64,000 bases of DNA from Melioribacter sp. GTDB lineage: Bacteria > Bacteroidota > Ignavibacteria > Ignavibacteriales > Melioribacteraceae. The notes beneath the pieces were generated by a model. It did no database searches. It was given only the letters and a program-made list of their open reading frames with translations, and was not told the origin of the DNA. The position numbers and the translations under genes are program-made. The stretch lies in contig JAHEZQ010000006.1 in assembly GCA_023250955.1 (NCBI GenBank), positions 248,001 through 312,000 of the forward strand, read 5' to 3'. Positions 26,827 through 35,500 of this stretch are shown here, in pieces. Position 1 is the stretch's first letter. Every line of letters begins with the position of its first letter.

Positions 26827-27729
26827 TTGAATACGAAGACCTTCATAATATTTCTTTCAATCATAAGTTTTTTCTTGCAACCCAGTGCGATAACTGCATC
26901 TAATAAAATTGATTCAACAAAACAACAGAGTAAATCGAAATATGTTACCGGGATTTACCGTGTGCCTTGTGGTGATAGGGAAAATAAAAAAATTTGGATT
27001 GTTGACGGTTTAATTATAAGAAGAGAAATTTACCCTGAGTTTTTATATGGTGGAAATAATGAGAGATATCCGTTCGTTCCCAAAAACGAAATTTGGATTG
27101 ACCATGCAATTTCAGCAGAAGAATACAGTTACACATTAGCACATGAATTACACGAACGGGATTTAATGGCGACTCAAGGAATAAGTTATTCGGACGCCCA
27201 TGATAGTTCTCTCGCTTTTGAAAGACGAATTCGCATAAACGATTTCAAAATAGCTAAAGAACATGAAAAACTTATTCACAAAGTTTCACCAACAGATTGT
27301 GATGGAGTTAAACAAATTGTTGAATTACCGGATTCCATATCAATCAAAAATATTTATCGTCAGAAAATTGGAGTTCGTAACGGTATCTCAATTTGGATTG
27401 TTGATGGTGCAGTCGTTAGAAGAGATATTTACCCCGACTTTGGCCTCAGCGGGAATGATCTTACTTACCATTTTATTCATGCAAAAGAAATTTGGATTGA
27501 TGGAAATATTTCTTGTGAAGAAACCGAGTTTTCAATCTTGTGTGAACTTAAAGAACGTGAATTTCTTGATAAGGGAATGGGGTGTGATGATGCGTACTTA
27601 AAAGCAATAAAAATTGTTTCGGTACAAAGGAATATCGATCATATTATTGCAAAAGAACAACGGCCTATTTTAGTTCCCAATATTTTAGAGCGTGATATCG
27701 GAACCGGAAGCGAAAAAAAATCCCAGTGA
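26827..27729 (+). CDS. Secreted protein of unknown function with two tandem copies of one domain
   Basis: I cannot assign a family with confidence. A 300-aa product is read from TTG 26827 with a signal peptide (FIIFLSIISFFLQPSAITAS). It consists of two repeats of about 105 residues: copy 1 (about 40-150) has KKIWIVDGLIIRREIYPEF...EIWIDHAISAEEYSYTLAHELHERDLM, copy 2 (about 175-285) has ISIWIVDGAVVRRDIYPDF...EIWIDGNISCEETEFSILCELKEREFL. Copy 1 keeps His/Glu residues (AHELHERDLM...SYSDAHD) that could bind metal. In copy 2 these become CELKEREFL, so that site is lost. Its stop codon directly abuts the stop of the convergent hydrolase gene. Confidence 0.8.
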   Translation: MNTKTFIIFLSIISFFLQPSAITASNKIDSTKQQSKSKYVTGIYRVPCGDRENKKIWIVDGLIIRREIYPEFLYGGNNERYPFVPKNEIWIDHAISAEEYSYTLAHELHERDLMATQGISYSDAHDSSLAFERRIRINDFKIAKEHEKLIHKVSPTDCDGVKQIVELPDSISIKNIYRQKIGVRNGISIWIVDGAVVRRDIYPDFGLSGNDLTYHFIHAKEIWIDGNISCEETEFSILCELKEREFLDKGMGCDDAYLKAIKIVSVQRNIDHIIAKEQRPILVPNILERDIGTGSEKKSQ

Positions 27730-28587
27730 TTATTTCTTTGTTAATTCATCAATTGATTCTTGAAGTAGTTGATTAAATTTTGGAGGATTTTCCAGCATTA
27801 CAAAATGTCCTACACCATCCATCATCTTTACGGTAAATGAATCCACATGTTTTTTATTTTCTTTAACAGATACAGGATACATGTCACAATTAATAGAAAT
27901 TATCGGCAGGTGGATTTCTTTTAAGGTTGGAATAGGATCATAGAATAATAAATTTCTCATTGCACTTATACCAACATCCGGCGGTGCAGAAGATACATCG
28001 TTTGCAATTTTATTTACTAAAGTTAAATTAGCTGTTTTAGGAAACATCGTTTTAACAAAATTTTTTGTTGTATTTACAAAATCGGAAGAAAAAGATTTTA
28101 GAAAATTTTCCTTTTGTTCTGCAGTCCAATCATCTTTGAAGCTTTGGTAAGTATCGGCTCCAACCAATCCGATCACTTTATCTTTCAACAATTTTGCCGC
28201 TTCAATTACTACAACACCACCCATTGAGTGGCCGATCAAAATTACCTTATTCAAATGAAGTTTATTTACAACTGCCGCTACATCTTCACCGAATGATTCT
28301 ATAGTATAATTTTTTCTTGTTGTAGCTGATTCACCGTGTCCGGCTAGATCTATTGTAGCAACTTTATACTTAGAAGAAAATGTTTTAACCTGATCATTCC
28401 AATATGATTTATCACAGCTCCAACCATGCACAAAAATAAGTGCGGGTTCGCCTTTTCCAGTAGAAATAAAATTTATTTTTGTGCCGTCTTTTGATAAAAC
28501 ATTCTGGAGCTGTGGTATAGAACTATTAACAAATCCAATCAAGAGAAAGAAAAGTATAAAAATATAAAGTTGATTTTTTTTGATCAT
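27730..28587 (-). CDS. Secreted alpha/beta hydrolase
   Basis: An alpha/beta-fold hydrolase. The track starts at a TTG (28599); ATG 28587 with TTGGAG six bases upstream is preferred and leaves a clean signal peptide (QLYIFILFFLLIGFVNS). The oxyanion-hole segment is FVHGWSCDKSYW, the nucleophile elbow is GHSMGG, and the catalytic His is in GVGHFVMLENP; the Asp is probably in the preceding INCDMYPV region. This is the general esterase/lipase/epoxide-hydrolase-type fold, and the substrate cannot be told. It sits 32 bases downstream of the BNR-repeat gene on the same strand. Confidence 0.9.
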   Translation of the reverse strand: MIKKNQLYIFILFFLLIGFVNSSIPQLQNVLSKDGTKINFISTGKGEPALIFVHGWSCDKSYWNDQVKTFSSKYKVATIDLAGHGESATTRKNYTIESFGEDVAAVVNKLHLNKVILIGHSMGGVVVIEAAKLLKDKVIGLVGADTYQSFKDDWTAEQKENFLKSFSSDFVNTTKNFVKTMFPKTANLTLVNKIANDVSSAPPDVGISAMRNLLFYDPIPTLKEIHLPIISINCDMYPVSVKENKKHVDSFTVKMMDGVGHFVMLENPPKFNQLLQESIDELTKK

Positions 28588-28619
28588 GGTTTTCTCCAAG
28601 ATTCAATTTTATTAATTAA

Positions 28620-31600
28620 TTACCTCTTTCCATCGTCTGTTTGAAGAATTACTGCTGGAACATTAGCTTCTGCAACAAGTTTGTTGAATTTCGGAATTTC
28701 GTTTTCAATAACATCCTTTAATTTTTGCAGCTCCGCATCAATACTTGAGAAAAGCTCTTTCTTAAGTTCTACAGCCTGATCCGTCGGTTTATAATCCCCG
28801 CTTGCAGCAGATTCACCAAGAGAAGAAAGTTTGTCGTTCAAACGGATTGGATAATTAAGCGGGTCTTGCCCACTTTTATTTTTTGTTTGATACAAAATTT
28901 CCTCAATTGCAGTTAACTTTTTATTTATATCATCGGAAGTCTTTTTAACGACCTCAACATTTTTTTGATCTTTACTCCGATCTCCCACATCTTTGATCTG
29001 TTTGCGGATATTTCGTATTTGTTTAATCGCTTTGTGTGTTTCGCTAAGTTTATCCCTAACAGAAATTAAAAAATCAAATTGAGCTTTTAAATCATTACTA
29101 GAAGAAGAGGAACGCGGGTCTTTAACAATTGTAAACGGAACTGTTAAACTATCTTTACCATATTTTAATAACGCTTTGTATTCACCCGGAACCGCAAGCG
29201 GACCGGTTAACCCTCCGCCGCCCCACAATATCATTCCATCAAATCTTTCTGCATCGGGATAGCGCATGTTCCATATAAATCTATTTAACCCTTTTTTAAT
29301 TGGAAGACGTTCGCCCCGCTCTTTTGCTTTGGGTTTATATGTCTTGATTATACTCCCGTTAGAATCTAAAATCCTTAGTTCTGTTGTACTGCTATCCGGC
29401 ATTTCTTTGAAAAAATAATTTAGAATTACTCCGCTCTGTAAATTAATTCCGCTTGTTGTACCATCACCGCGTCCGCCGCCGCCGATTCTAAAAGTTTCGC
29501 GGGGTTGGTAGAACCAAAAATTATTCTTAGTCATGTCGGAGTTAATTTGTCTTAACGGAGAAATATCATCAATCATCCAGAAAGATCTTCCCTGCGTAGC
29601 TACAATTAAATCTTCATTCTTAATTGTTAGATCGGTAATTGGAACGATTGGAAGATTTTGTTGATATGTCTGCCAGTTCTCACCATCATTGAAAGAGATA
29701 TACATTCCTTCTTCAGTTCCAGCAAAGAGTAACCCTGGGCGTCGATTATCTGCACGTACTACACGTGTAAACTGTTTCTCTGCAATTCCGTTTATTATTT
29801 TCTTCCAAGTTTTTCCGAAGTCGGTTGTCTTAAGTAAATAAGGTTTGTAATCATCGGATTTATATTTTGTTGCTGCAACATAAAGACCACCTTCAACAAA
29901 AGGATTAGCTTCAATGCTGTTGATTTGAGACCATTCAGGTAACATGCTAGTTGGTGGAGTTACATTTTTCCAGTCTTTTCCTCCGTTTGTTGTAACATAA
30001 ATTAAACCGTCATCAGAACCAGTCCAGATTATTCCGGGTTTGAGTGAACTTTCAGCAAGAGTAAAAATTGTACAATAGTATTCAACTCCGGTATTATCTT
30101 TTGTTATTTGTCCACCTGAAGATCCAAGTTTAGTTGTATCGTTTCGTGTTAAGTCTCCGCTGATCGCTTGCCAAGTTTGTCCCGCATTAGTTGTTTTAAA
30201 CAAAACATTTCCGCCCGCATATAAAGTATTCGGATCATGTTTTGAAAAAAGCAAAGGAAAATTCCATTGGAAACGGTATTTCCAATCTTTTGCGCCATGC
30301 CCGATCGGTGAATCTGGCCAAACATCAACTGTACGATTTTCTTTTGTACGGTGATTTATCATCGCAATTAAACCGGCATAATTTCCACCGTAAACTATAT
30401 CGTTATCTTTCGGATCAACAGCTATCCATCCGCTTTCAAATCCAGCGGTTGTTTCCCAATCGCGCTCGCCAATACTTCCGCTTTCTGTGCGATGAAAAAT
30501 TCTGACTGTACTGTTATCTTGCTGTGCACCATATATTCTGTAAGGAAAATAATTATCTGTTGTAACTCTATAAAATTGAGCTGTCGGTTGATTGTCCATT
30601 GAGCTCCAACTTTTTGCACCGTCAACAGAAACTTGCGCGCCACCATCATCTCCAATTATCATTGCATCAGAGTTTTCCGGATTAATCCATAAATCATGGT
30701 GATCGCCATGCGGAGTTCCGATTCCTTCAAAACTTTTTCCGCCGTCTTTCGATCTCCAGAAGCCGACATTGAGAACATAAACTTTATCTTTGTCTATAGG
30801 ATCAGCGTAGATTCTACTGTAATACCAAGCACGCTGACGAAGATTTCTATCTTCATTTATTTTTATCCAATTCTCACCGCTGTCATCAGAACGAAATACT
30901 CCGCCTGCTTCTGCTTCTATGATTGCATAAACTCTGCGCGGATCAGCTTTGGAAACAGATACACCAATAATTCCAAGTGTTCCTTTTGGTAATCCTTTAT
31001 TTGAAGAAATATTTTTCCATGTAGTTCCACCGTCAATAGATTTCCACAAACCCGAGCCTTCACCGCCGCTTTCTAAACTGTAAGGTGTCCGTTTAACTTT
31101 CCACATTGAAGCGAAAAGAATCCGTGAGTTCGTAGGATCCATGTTAAGATCAATTGCGCCTACTTCATCATTTACGAATAAAACTTTTTCCCAATTTTTT
31201 CCTCCGTCCTTCGAACGAAAGATTCCGCGCATCGCGTTTGGTCCGTAAAGATGGCCGAGACATGATGCATAAACTAAATCCGGGTTTTTAGGATCTATAG
31301 CGATTCGAGTAATATGACGAGAGTCCTCAAGTCCAATATGTTTCCATGTTTTACCAGCATCTTCACTTCTCCACATACCGTTTCCGCTCGAAACATTTCC
31401 GCGGACAGTTTCTTCGCCTGTTCCAACATAAATTACATTTGGATCCCAAGTACTAACAGCGATTGCCCCAATAGTGCCGCCAAAAAATTTATCTGAAATA
31501 TTTTTCCATGTTGTTCCGGCATTTTCACTTTTCCATACACCACCGCCAGTTGCACCAAAGTAAAATAAATTTGGATTGGATGGAACTCCAACCACCGCAC

Positions 31601-31739
31601 AAGATCTTCCTCCGCGGTAAGGACCGATGCCGCGATAATCTAATCCATTGATATAAGATGTATCTACTTGCGCTAAAATTTCATTGAAGGCTAAAAATGA
31701 TATGAAAAAAAGAAATGCTGTTTTAAAATATAATTTCAT
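28620..31739 (-). CDS. Large secreted BNR/sortilin-like beta-propeller protein
   Basis: A 1039-aa protein with a signal peptide (TAFLFFISFLAFNEILAQ). It is built of many BNR/Asp-box repeats of the form S-x-D-x-G-x-T-W (SENAGTTWKNIS, SEDAGKTWKHIG, SKDGGKNWEKV, TTNGGKDWKNV). These make one or two VPS10/sortilin-like propellers over about residues 30-730. The last 300 residues hold a beta domain and a helical tail (SVRDKLSETHKAIKQIRNIRKQ). Similar proteins are often labelled glycosyl hydrolase, but I see no sialidase Arg-triad evidence, so that name is not supported. It is probably exported and binds or processes extracellular material. Confidence 0.88.
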   Translation of the reverse strand: MKLYFKTAFLFFISFLAFNEILAQVDTSYINGLDYRGIGPYRGGRSCAVVGVPSNPNLFYFGATGGGVWKSENAGTTWKNISDKFFGGTIGAIAVSTWDPNVIYVGTGEETVRGNVSSGNGMWRSEDAGKTWKHIGLEDSRHITRIAIDPKNPDLVYASCLGHLYGPNAMRGIFRSKDGGKNWEKVLFVNDEVGAIDLNMDPTNSRILFASMWKVKRTPYSLESGGEGSGLWKSIDGGTTWKNISSNKGLPKGTLGIIGVSVSKADPRRVYAIIEAEAGGVFRSDDSGENWIKINEDRNLRQRAWYYSRIYADPIDKDKVYVLNVGFWRSKDGGKSFEGIGTPHGDHHDLWINPENSDAMIIGDDGGAQVSVDGAKSWSSMDNQPTAQFYRVTTDNYFPYRIYGAQQDNSTVRIFHRTESGSIGERDWETTAGFESGWIAVDPKDNDIVYGGNYAGLIAMINHRTKENRTVDVWPDSPIGHGAKDWKYRFQWNFPLLFSKHDPNTLYAGGNVLFKTTNAGQTWQAISGDLTRNDTTKLGSSGGQITKDNTGVEYYCTIFTLAESSLKPGIIWTGSDDGLIYVTTNGGKDWKNVTPPTSMLPEWSQINSIEANPFVEGGLYVAATKYKSDDYKPYLLKTTDFGKTWKKIINGIAEKQFTRVVRADNRRPGLLFAGTEEGMYISFNDGENWQTYQQNLPIVPITDLTIKNEDLIVATQGRSFWMIDDISPLRQINSDMTKNNFWFYQPRETFRIGGGGRGDGTTSGINLQSGVILNYFFKEMPDSSTTELRILDSNGSIIKTYKPKAKERGERLPIKKGLNRFIWNMRYPDAERFDGMILWGGGGLTGPLAVPGEYKALLKYGKDSLTVPFTIVKDPRSSSSSNDLKAQFDFLISVRDKLSETHKAIKQIRNIRKQIKDVGDRSKDQKNVEVVKKTSDDINKKLTAIEEILYQTKNKSGQDPLNYPIRLNDKLSSLGESAASGDYKPTDQAVELKKELFSSIDAELQKLKDVIENEIPKFNKLVAEANVPAVILQTDDGKR

Positions 31740-31853
31740 ATGGATTCCTATTGGAATTATTAAACCGGATTAGAATTTATCTTAATTGAAATGTGAATTC
31801 AACAATTTTTATTATGATTTTTTTTGATTTAACAATTTTTAATTTGGATAAGA

Positions 31854-31880
31854 AAAAGCCCTTGTTTTACAAGGGCTTTT
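31854..31880 (-). terminator. Rho-independent terminator after the lipoprotein gene
   Basis: AAAAGCCCTTG-TTTTA-CAAGGGCTTTT, an 11-bp perfect stem whose arms end in A and T runs, so it can act in either direction. It lies 45 bases after the stop of the minus-strand gene at 31925. Confidence 0.88.
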
Positions 31881-31924
31881 ATTAATAAAAAATTTAATGT
31901 TTAATAATTATAGATTAACTTTTT

Positions 31925-32581
31925 TTAGAAAGAAGAATCAACATCTTTTCCCTTTTTACTTTTAGGTAAAATAATTCTATCGCTAATCATTTTGGGTATT
32001 ATCAAAGAGGAAATCTCTTTGCTAAAGTTTTGCGGTAAATCAGAATTAATCGTTTCAGTTAATGCAGACCAGATCATTTTTCCGTCTTTGCTCGGTTCCC
32101 ATACGCTAATTTCTAATTGAGTAATTCGTTCTTTATCAACATAACCAGGTACATACACATGTGAATACCGCCAACCATACCATCTTCTAAATCCCCAAGG
32201 TTCATAATATAATGACCCAGGCACACGATATTTTTTTATTTCCTCACTTACTTTTTGAATCAAAATAATTCCATCAAATTTATTTTTGAACAATTCCGGA
32301 ATATCTTTCTCTGCGAGAGCTTCGTTAGGATAATAGTAATAAGAACCCACGGCTTTAATTCCCCTAGAGGTTAATTCATCAACAAAAGATTTTTCCCATA
32401 TTCTCCGTTTTGTCTTATTGTTGTTAATTGCAATCACAAGAAAATTATCTATAGAACCTCTCTTGAAAGATTGTTCTTTCCAAACATCAATCAGTTTGGA
32501 AGAAGTGCACCCACTAAAAAAGGTAGTTACAAAAAATGTAAGGAATAAATAGCTTAGATGTTTTCTTACATATTTATACAT
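31925..32581 (-). CDS. Putative lipoprotein of unknown function
   Basis: The track start at 32611 is replaced by ATG 32581, which has AAGGA upstream and begins MYKYVRKHLSYLFLTFFVTTFFSGC, a lipoprotein signal with lipid-accepting Cys. The mature part (about 195 aa) has an alpha/beta pattern (IDNFLVIAINNNKTKRRIWEKSFVDELTSRGIKAV) like many small Bacteroidota-type envelope lipoproteins. No catalytic motif is visible. A monocistronic unit with its own terminator. Confidence 0.78.
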   Translation of the reverse strand: MYKYVRKHLSYLFLTFFVTTFFSGCTSSKLIDVWKEQSFKRGSIDNFLVIAINNNKTKRRIWEKSFVDELTSRGIKAVGSYYYYPNEALAEKDIPELFKNKFDGIILIQKVSEEIKKYRVPGSLYYEPWGFRRWYGWRYSHVYVPGYVDKERITQLEISVWEPSKDGKMIWSALTETINSDLPQNFSKEISSLIIPKMISDRIILPKSKKGKDVDSSF

Positions 32582-32682
32582 TTTTGAATCCTTTATAATA
32601 TTATTAACCAATTCTTAGACAACATCAAGTTAATTCCGGTTTACTGTGAAGTACAGAGAAATATTTTTCTCCTTATTATTAA

Positions 32683-33915
32683 TCAAAAATCCTTTTCATC
32701 ATCTTCGAGTTCTAAGTTGGGTATTTGGGTAAATGCAATTCTCATCGGAGCTGAATGTCTTGCATAGTGAGATGTGGCGTAATATGCGGATGTAAATCCA
32801 AATTTTTTATTTAGTCCATCTACAGCTTTGTTAAGAGATTTTATTTTATCATAATCTTCAAAAAAGATTGGTGTGCTCTGATCTTCATCCAGTAACTTAA
32901 ATAGAGTAACTCCAACGGCAAGTGGTTTTTCTTTTCCTGCCGGGTATCTTTCCCAAACTTTCTCCAATGCTTTCATAAGTGTTATAGTATTTTGTGTATG
33001 TGAAAAACTTATTTCTTCTCTCCATTTAGTTCCACCCAAAAATCTTACTCCCATAGACATTGCCCCGGTAGCATATTCAAGATAGCGCATTCTCATTGCC
33101 GCTTTCTGTAACAACCGATTCATCACTGCAAAGGCATCATCTTTATTTCTTTCTTTTGGCGGAAGAACATGGGAGTGACCTATAGTTTGTCGGTGTGTCG
33201 GAGGTCTTTTAACATCTTCGCCACGAAGTTGTGCATATATTCTTTCACCTTCTATTCCTCCCCAAGCTTCTTTTAAACGCGATTTGGGCAAGGTGCAAAG
33301 TGCCTCAACAGTGTAAATTCCATACCGCTTTAAACGAACTTCCATTCTTCTTCCGATACCGGTTAAATCTCTAAGTTTTAGATTGAAAAGACAATGCGGT
33401 AAATCTTTATCTTCGATCACTACTAATCCATCCGGCTTCTGCATATCTGTTGCAGTTTTTGCCAGAAACCTATTAGGGGCCAAACCAATAGAACATTTTA
33501 AATACTCGCCAACTTTTTCCGAAATTGTTTTTTTTATTTGAAGGGCAAGCTCAACGGCATTCTCCCGGATCTTTTGTTTTCCCATAAGCGTGCAGCATAC
33601 TTCATCAATAGACATTTCTTGATCAACATGAACGCACGACTCTATTGCTTCCACTAATTTGTGATGATATTCAATATAAAGTCGGTGATGTGCTTCTACT
33701 AATTTTAGTCCTGGGCAGATTTTTTTTGCATCGGAAACAAGTGTTCCTGTTCTAACACCAAATTTTTTTGCTTCATAACTTGCAGCAATACAGCAAGTAC
33801 TGTCTGCCATCATAGGAACAACTGCGGTTGGTTTATTGCGAAGTTTAGGATTAACCTGCTGTTCAACAGAAGCAAAGTATGAATTGAAATCTAAGAATAA
33901 ATTACGGAGCGGCAT
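32683..33915 (-). CDS. dinB: Y-family (DinB/Pol IV-like) DNA polymerase
   Basis: A 410-aa translesion polymerase homologue. The N-terminal metal motif reads FLDFNSYFASVEQQ, so the first Asp ligand is present; the catalytic Asp-Glu pair is in MSIDEVCCTLMG. The finger/thumb region has CSIGLAPNRFLAKTATDMQKP and a helix-hairpin-helix in LRDLTGIGRRMEVRLKRYGIY. A little-finger domain follows, with no clear C-terminal clamp-binding peptide. The sequence type (DFN rather than DMD, GGTKWREE in the little finger) belongs to a variant group within the Y-family. Its start overlaps the end of a nuclease-like gene by 14 bases, so the two are translated together. Confidence 0.92.
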   Translation of the reverse strand: MPLRNLFLDFNSYFASVEQQVNPKLRNKPTAVVPMMADSTCCIAASYEAKKFGVRTGTLVSDAKKICPGLKLVEAHHRLYIEYHHKLVEAIESCVHVDQEMSIDEVCCTLMGKQKIRENAVELALQIKKTISEKVGEYLKCSIGLAPNRFLAKTATDMQKPDGLVVIEDKDLPHCLFNLKLRDLTGIGRRMEVRLKRYGIYTVEALCTLPKSRLKEAWGGIEGERIYAQLRGEDVKRPPTHRQTIGHSHVLPPKERNKDDAFAVMNRLLQKAAMRMRYLEYATGAMSMGVRFLGGTKWREEISFSHTQNTITLMKALEKVWERYPAGKEKPLAVGVTLFKLLDEDQSTPIFFEDYDKIKSLNKAVDGLNKKFGFTSAYYATSHYARHSAPMRIAFTQIPNLELEDDEKDF

Positions 33916-34519
33916 TTGTATGTTTTTCTGAATAATAAATTCTTGTTGGTGTAATTATGAACACATGTACTAAATTATCTGTTAGATTAAATTCTTTAGC
34001 GATAACAAATTCTTCAAATAACGTAGTCTCGCCAAAGTCTTTATTGATATTAGCCAGAGAATCATCATTTTGATAAAAATAAAGAGCAATACCACAAAAA
34101 TTTAAATCTCCTTTAGTGCTTAGACTCTCTACAAGTTTTTTTATATCGTCTTTGAATTTATTACATCTATCATAAATTTTACTTCCTAGTTTCAGCTCCA
34201 AAGCTACTGTGACTGGTAAATTATAAAAATCAAATCCATTATTTTCTAAATAGACAATATCAAATCGTTTTTTCTTTTTACTAGTCGGGGGATATTCGGC
34301 TTTAATGGGTAGAGAATAAATTGGATTTTTACCTAAATGGTTTTGAAAATCTTTTTTAATTTCAAATTTAACTTTTTCGAAAGATTCTTCAATGAGCTTA
34401 TGAGTTATAAATACTCTCAAATCTTCTTCATAGAAAAAAATAAATGGATTATTATAAAAAGATTTGACTGTATTGAAAATTGCATCCTTAAATTTTTTTA
34501 GAATCTGTTGTCTTTCCAT
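33902..34519 (-). CDS. PD-(D/E)XK nuclease-like protein of unknown role
   Basis: I do not recognise a named family. The product (205 aa from ATG 34519, chosen because AAGGAGG sits 5 bases upstream; the GTG at 34525 overlaps the Shine-Dalgarno) has RFDIVYLENN followed about 15 residues later by VALELKLG. That Asp...Glu-x-Lys arrangement within beta strands is the core of restriction-endonuclease-like folds. Helical segments flank it. It lies 2 bases after the DUF4352 gene and overlaps the Y-family polymerase gene. A role in DNA processing together with the polymerase is a reasonable inference, not shown. Confidence 0.7.
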   Translation of the reverse strand: MERQQILKKFKDAIFNTVKSFYNNPFIFFYEEDLRVFITHKLIEESFEKVKFEIKKDFQNHLGKNPIYSLPIKAEYPPTSKKKKRFDIVYLENNGFDFYNLPVTVALELKLGSKIYDRCNKFKDDIKKLVESLSTKGDLNFCGIALYFYQNDDSLANINKDFGETTLFEEFVIAKEFNLTDNLVHVFIITPTRIYYSEKHTNAAP

Positions 34520-34521
34520 TC

Positions 34522-35460
34522 TCACCTCCTTAAAGATATTTCTTTATACTCATCGCTACCCCATCCTCCCCAAACCTTCAATTTATAATTATCATATGAA
34601 TTTGGTACTTCAAAAGCTACAACAAATTTCTTAGGTATACGTGGTGGTAAATTCTCAAACACTATTGGATTCTTGTTTTCAGTTACTAATACAGCGGCAA
34701 CATTACTTGCAGAACCGTATTCAATTCCGTCACTAGAATAGATTTTAAACATACCATTAGCTATTGTTCTTGTTTCCCGGGATTGATTAATTATAGTTAA
34801 ATATACAATCAAATATACGCCGTCAGCTTGAGCATTTAAATATTGACCACCAACTTGTTTTTTAAATTCAACATCATCTACTCGATATTGAAAATGACCC
34901 AAATTAACAACCGTTCCAATTTTATCGGAAAGTTCAATGTATTTTTGAATTTCTTCATTAAAGACTAGACTTACATTATCTATTTGAAAATAATAATTTT
35001 CAACTATGCTGGGGCAACAATCAGGATCATTCAAACCCCAACGTCTTGCTTTTAAATAAACTTTTCCATCTTTTACATTTTCTAACTGGATTCTAGATAA
35101 GTATCCTGCAAAATTTCTGTAGCCAACAAATGGCTTAACTTTACAATTTACATATCCTGCGTCCCCATTAATCATTACAACAAAGAATTGCAATAAGGGA
35201 TCACGTATTATTTTCTCTGATTGCAAATTAACATTCACAACTAAATCATCTTTATTATCTCCATTAATATCTGCCTTAATTACTTTTTTATCACCAGCAT
35301 ATTTATACACAGGTAATATTTTTCTTCCCTCTTCAATTACAGTCTGAATGATTTCGGCAATTATTTTATCTACCTCATTTTTCTTTCTGGATACCGACTG
35401 TGCCTTAAAATCGACCATATGAATAATTAAAAACAATATAATGATTAGATGCTTTTTCAT
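34522..35460 (-). CDS. Secreted protein with FG-GAP-like segment and DUF4352-like domain
   Basis: A 312-aa protein with a signal peptide (HLIIILFLIIHMVDFKAQ). The N-terminal half has a calcium-loop-type motif, KADINGDNKDDLVV, as in FG-GAP/VCBS-like repeats, within a VCBS-type beta region. The C-terminal half (from about GTVVNLGHFQYRV) resembles DUF4352/telokin-like immunoglobulin-fold domains (VYLIVYLTIINQSRETRTI...MFKIYSSDGIEYG). Probably an envelope or secreted protein of unknown function. Its TGA stop sits inside the Shine-Dalgarno spacer of the next gene, suggesting coupling. Confidence 0.75.
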   Translation of the reverse strand: MKKHLIIILFLIIHMVDFKAQSVSRKKNEVDKIIAEIIQTVIEEGRKILPVYKYAGDKKVIKADINGDNKDDLVVNVNLQSEKIIRDPLLQFFVVMINGDAGYVNCKVKPFVGYRNFAGYLSRIQLENVKDGKVYLKARRWGLNDPDCCPSIVENYYFQIDNVSLVFNEEIQKYIELSDKIGTVVNLGHFQYRVDDVEFKKQVGGQYLNAQADGVYLIVYLTIINQSRETRTIANGMFKIYSSDGIEYGSASNVAAVLVTENKNPIVFENLPPRIPKKFVVAFEVPNSYDNYKLKVWGGWGSDEYKEISLRR

Positions 35461-35500
35461 TTAAACCTCCATAGGACTGACAATAAACACTAATACCTAG

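Noticed and set aside
28620-31739. Sialidase function for the BNR-repeat protein
   Set aside because: Asp-boxes alone are shared with sortilin-like propellers; no Arg triad or acid/nucleophile motif was seen.
32683-33915. Loss of a catalytic residue in the Y-family polymerase (DFN instead of DMD)
   Set aside because: The third position of that motif is not a metal ligand in the Y-family; the first Asp and the later Asp-Glu are present.
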